Part shown: in pieces, positions 6,162 through 6,829 of the stretch
Position numbering within the stretch: the first letter of the stretch is position 1
How the letters are laid out: every line of letters starts with the position of its first letter
Assembly (NCBI GenBank): GCA_016212685.1
Contig: JACREW010000194.1
Span: 1-6,829, forward strand
Direction of reading: 5' to 3'
Length of the DNA stretch: 6,829 bases
DNA from: Nitrospirota bacterium
GTDB lineage: Bacteria > Nitrospirota > Thermodesulfovibrionia > Thermodesulfovibrionales > Dissulfurispiraceae
The notes under the pieces: model-generated
Seen by the model: only the letters and a program-made list of their open reading frames with translations
Databases searched by the model: none
What the model was told of the DNA's origin: nothing
Program-made: the position numbers and the translations under genes

Positions 6162-6290
6162 GTAAGATACGATTCGATTCAAAAAAGCGATACCCTTATC
6201 GCCTTTCCGAATCTGTTATTGCTCATCATGCTTATCGCACTGCTCCTGCTCTTGCTTATTTTGAAAAGAAGGAAGAAAAAAGCTGCATAA
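6162..6290 (+). pseudogene. Possible remnant: C-terminal membrane-anchor tail
   Basis: One plus-strand frame, open from 6108, ends in a very hydrophobic run (FPNLLLLIMLIALLLLLLI) followed by the basic tail KRRKKKAA and a TAA at 6288. This resembles the C-terminal anchor of a surface or tail-anchored protein. There is no suitable start: the only ATG (6228) is inside the hydrophobic run. The frame closes upstream at 6105. It may be the surviving end of a deleted gene, or a chance frame in low-complexity sequence. The terminator hairpin lies within it, which argues against active coding. Confidence 0.22.
6181..6206 (-). terminator. Rho-independent terminator hairpin upstream of corA
   Basis: On the minus strand GCGATA-AGGG-TATCGC forms a six-pair stem with a four-base loop, followed at once by TTTTTT (6186-6181). 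A preceding AAAG can extend the stem against part of the T tract. It would stop minus-strand transcription arriving from the right and so insulate the corA promoter. The hairpin sits inside a longer inverted repeat, GATTCG (6171-6176) and CGAATC (6208-6213). Confidence 0.55.
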
Positions 6291-6326
6291 CCGGCTTATT
6301 TTCAATGATATTTCCCATACAAATCC

Positions 6327-6355
6327 TTGATTCTCTCGTTCTGTAGGTTTATAAT
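6327..6355 (+). promoter_or_regulatory. Sigma70-type promoter for the small membrane protein
   Basis: TTGATT (6327-6332) and TATAAT (6350-6355) are separated by exactly 17 bases, close to the ideal housekeeping promoter. Transcription would begin near 6362, leaving a leader of about 50 bases before ATG 6414. No other feature is seen in that leader apart from the ribosome binding site AAGG at 6403-6406. Confidence 0.7.
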
Positions 6356-6413
6356 GCTATTAAATGTGGGATATGCATAAAAATAAATGTTAGCAGGGAT
6401 AAAAGGCAATACG

Positions 6414-6767
6414 ATGAAATCATCTGTGTCCAAGGGTCTAATCCTCCTATCTGTGATTACAATACTGGCATCCCTTTTGTCAGTCCCCACAATTATTAGG
6501 GCAGATGCCCATATGATTTTTTTGGGGCAAGTGTTTAATGGTTTGACATTCAAGATATATTATCTCGTACTGATTATAATTGACATCACGATTGCTATTG
6601 GTTTACTCCTCCGTAAAAGGTGGTCGTATCTATGCTTCCTTGCAATTTCTACCTACTACGTTCTTTTAGCATTATTTAATATACTACTTCATTACTGTCC
6701 GGTTAAAATAGAACCCTCTGAAGGGGTTCATCCATTCTCATTTTCAGCATGTCAGGCTTCAGGGTGA
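6414..6767 (+). CDS. Small polytopic membrane protein, unrecognised
   Basis: This is a 117-residue membrane protein, and the only likely plus-strand gene. I do not recognise the family. Three hydrophobic segments are visible: about residues 8-28 (LILLSVITILASLLSVPTII), 48-66 (YYLVLIIIDITIAIGLLL) and 72-91 (YLCFLAISTYYVLLALFNIL). A short basic RKRW turn separates the second and third. The start at 6414 is preferred over an ATG at 6387, because AAGG lies seven bases before it and a strong promoter is upstream, while 6387 has no ribosome site. The last 20-odd residues are polar, unrelated to the membrane part, and lie opposite the end of a minus-strand frame. The natural C-terminus may therefore have been replaced or truncated near 6700. 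Base use looks more AT-rich than in the minus-strand train. Confidence 0.6.
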   Translation: MKSSVSKGLILLSVITILASLLSVPTIIRADAHMIFLGQVFNGLTFKIYYLVLIIIDITIAIGLLLRKRWSYLCFLAISTYYVLLALFNILLHYCPVKIEPSEGVHPFSFSACQASG

Positions 6768-6829
6768 GGATATCAATAATGGCCTTTCTCTCGAAAAGCA
6801 TTTCGCGAATGACGCGACTTAGCTGCAAC
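6703..6829 (-). CDS. C-terminal fragment of an unrecognised minus-strand gene
   Basis: A minus-strand frame enters from the right edge and ends at TAA 6705-6703, giving 41 residues. It reads LQLSRVIREMLFERKAIID, then ILTLKPDMLKMRMDEPLQRV and LF. The composition is protein-like: amphipathic, Lys/Arg/Glu-rich, helical. I do not recognise the family. It overlaps the 3' end of the plus-strand membrane gene by 65 bases, tail to tail. Either the overlap is real or one frame is spurious there. Confidence is limited by the short visible part. Confidence 0.4.
   Translation of the reverse strand, partial: LQLSRVIREMLFERKAIIDILTLKPDMLKMRMDEPLQRVLF
6711..6729. repeat. Inverted repeat at the convergent gene ends
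   Basis: GAACCC (6711-6716) and GGGTTC (6724-6729) pair around a seven-base loop. On the minus strand the hairpin is followed by TATTTTAA, so it could be a weak terminator for the gene ending at 6703. On the plus strand no T tract follows. Confidence 0.3.

Noticed and set aside
6302..6553. Minus-strand frame of 83 codons
   Set aside because: It is opposite the promoter and start of the plus-strand membrane gene, has no ribosome site or recognisable composition, and is weaker than the plus-strand reading.

Overview
The window looks like part of an anaerobic bacterial chromosome, probably a metagenome-derived or little-studied lineage. The only lineage clue is hgcA-hgcB, the mercury-methylation pair. 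It is known from sulfate and iron reducers, methanogens, fermenters and several uncultured phyla, so I do not name a phylum. Almost all of the sequence is one minus-strand gene train, read from right to left.

In transcription order the train holds a CorA-type divalent metal channel (6082-5165), a TauE/SafE permease (5174-4188), an exported HEAT-repeat protein (4172-3480), a CaCA-type cation exchanger with a frameshifted tail (3425-2409; repaired stop near 2426), a second TauE/SafE permease (2409-1663), hgcA (1598-528), hgcB (531-238) and the start of an unrecognised gene that leaves the left edge (220-1). Gaps are short or negative, so co-transcription from an extended -10 promoter in front of corA is plausible. 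The longest gap, 64 bases, lies before hgcA. A minus-strand terminator hairpin at 6181-6206 marks the upstream border of the train.

The most interesting point is the 5' end of hgcA. The obvious open frame starts at a GTG (1511) with no usable ribosome binding site. The same frame continues upstream, through one in-frame TGA at 1547-1545, to an ATG at 1598 with a well-spaced Shine-Dalgarno sequence. The TGA directly follows a Cys codon. A small stem-loop with G as the second loop base begins 18 nt downstream, which is the geometry of a bacterial SECIS. The simplest reading is that this HgcA is a selenoprotein with an N-terminal Cys-Sec pair. A regulatory leader peptide, or a decayed start, remains possible.

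HgcA (membrane corrinoid protein) and HgcB (two-cluster ferredoxin) together convert Hg(II) to methylmercury. The other genes are membrane transporters for metals, cations and anions plus one repeat protein. A shared role in metal or sulfur-anion handling is only an inference.

The right end (6083-6829) differs. It has a leader region with a hairpin, a possible remnant of a membrane-anchor tail, a strong sigma70-type promoter driving a small plus-strand membrane protein (6414-6767), and the C-terminal end of a minus-strand gene entering from the right edge.
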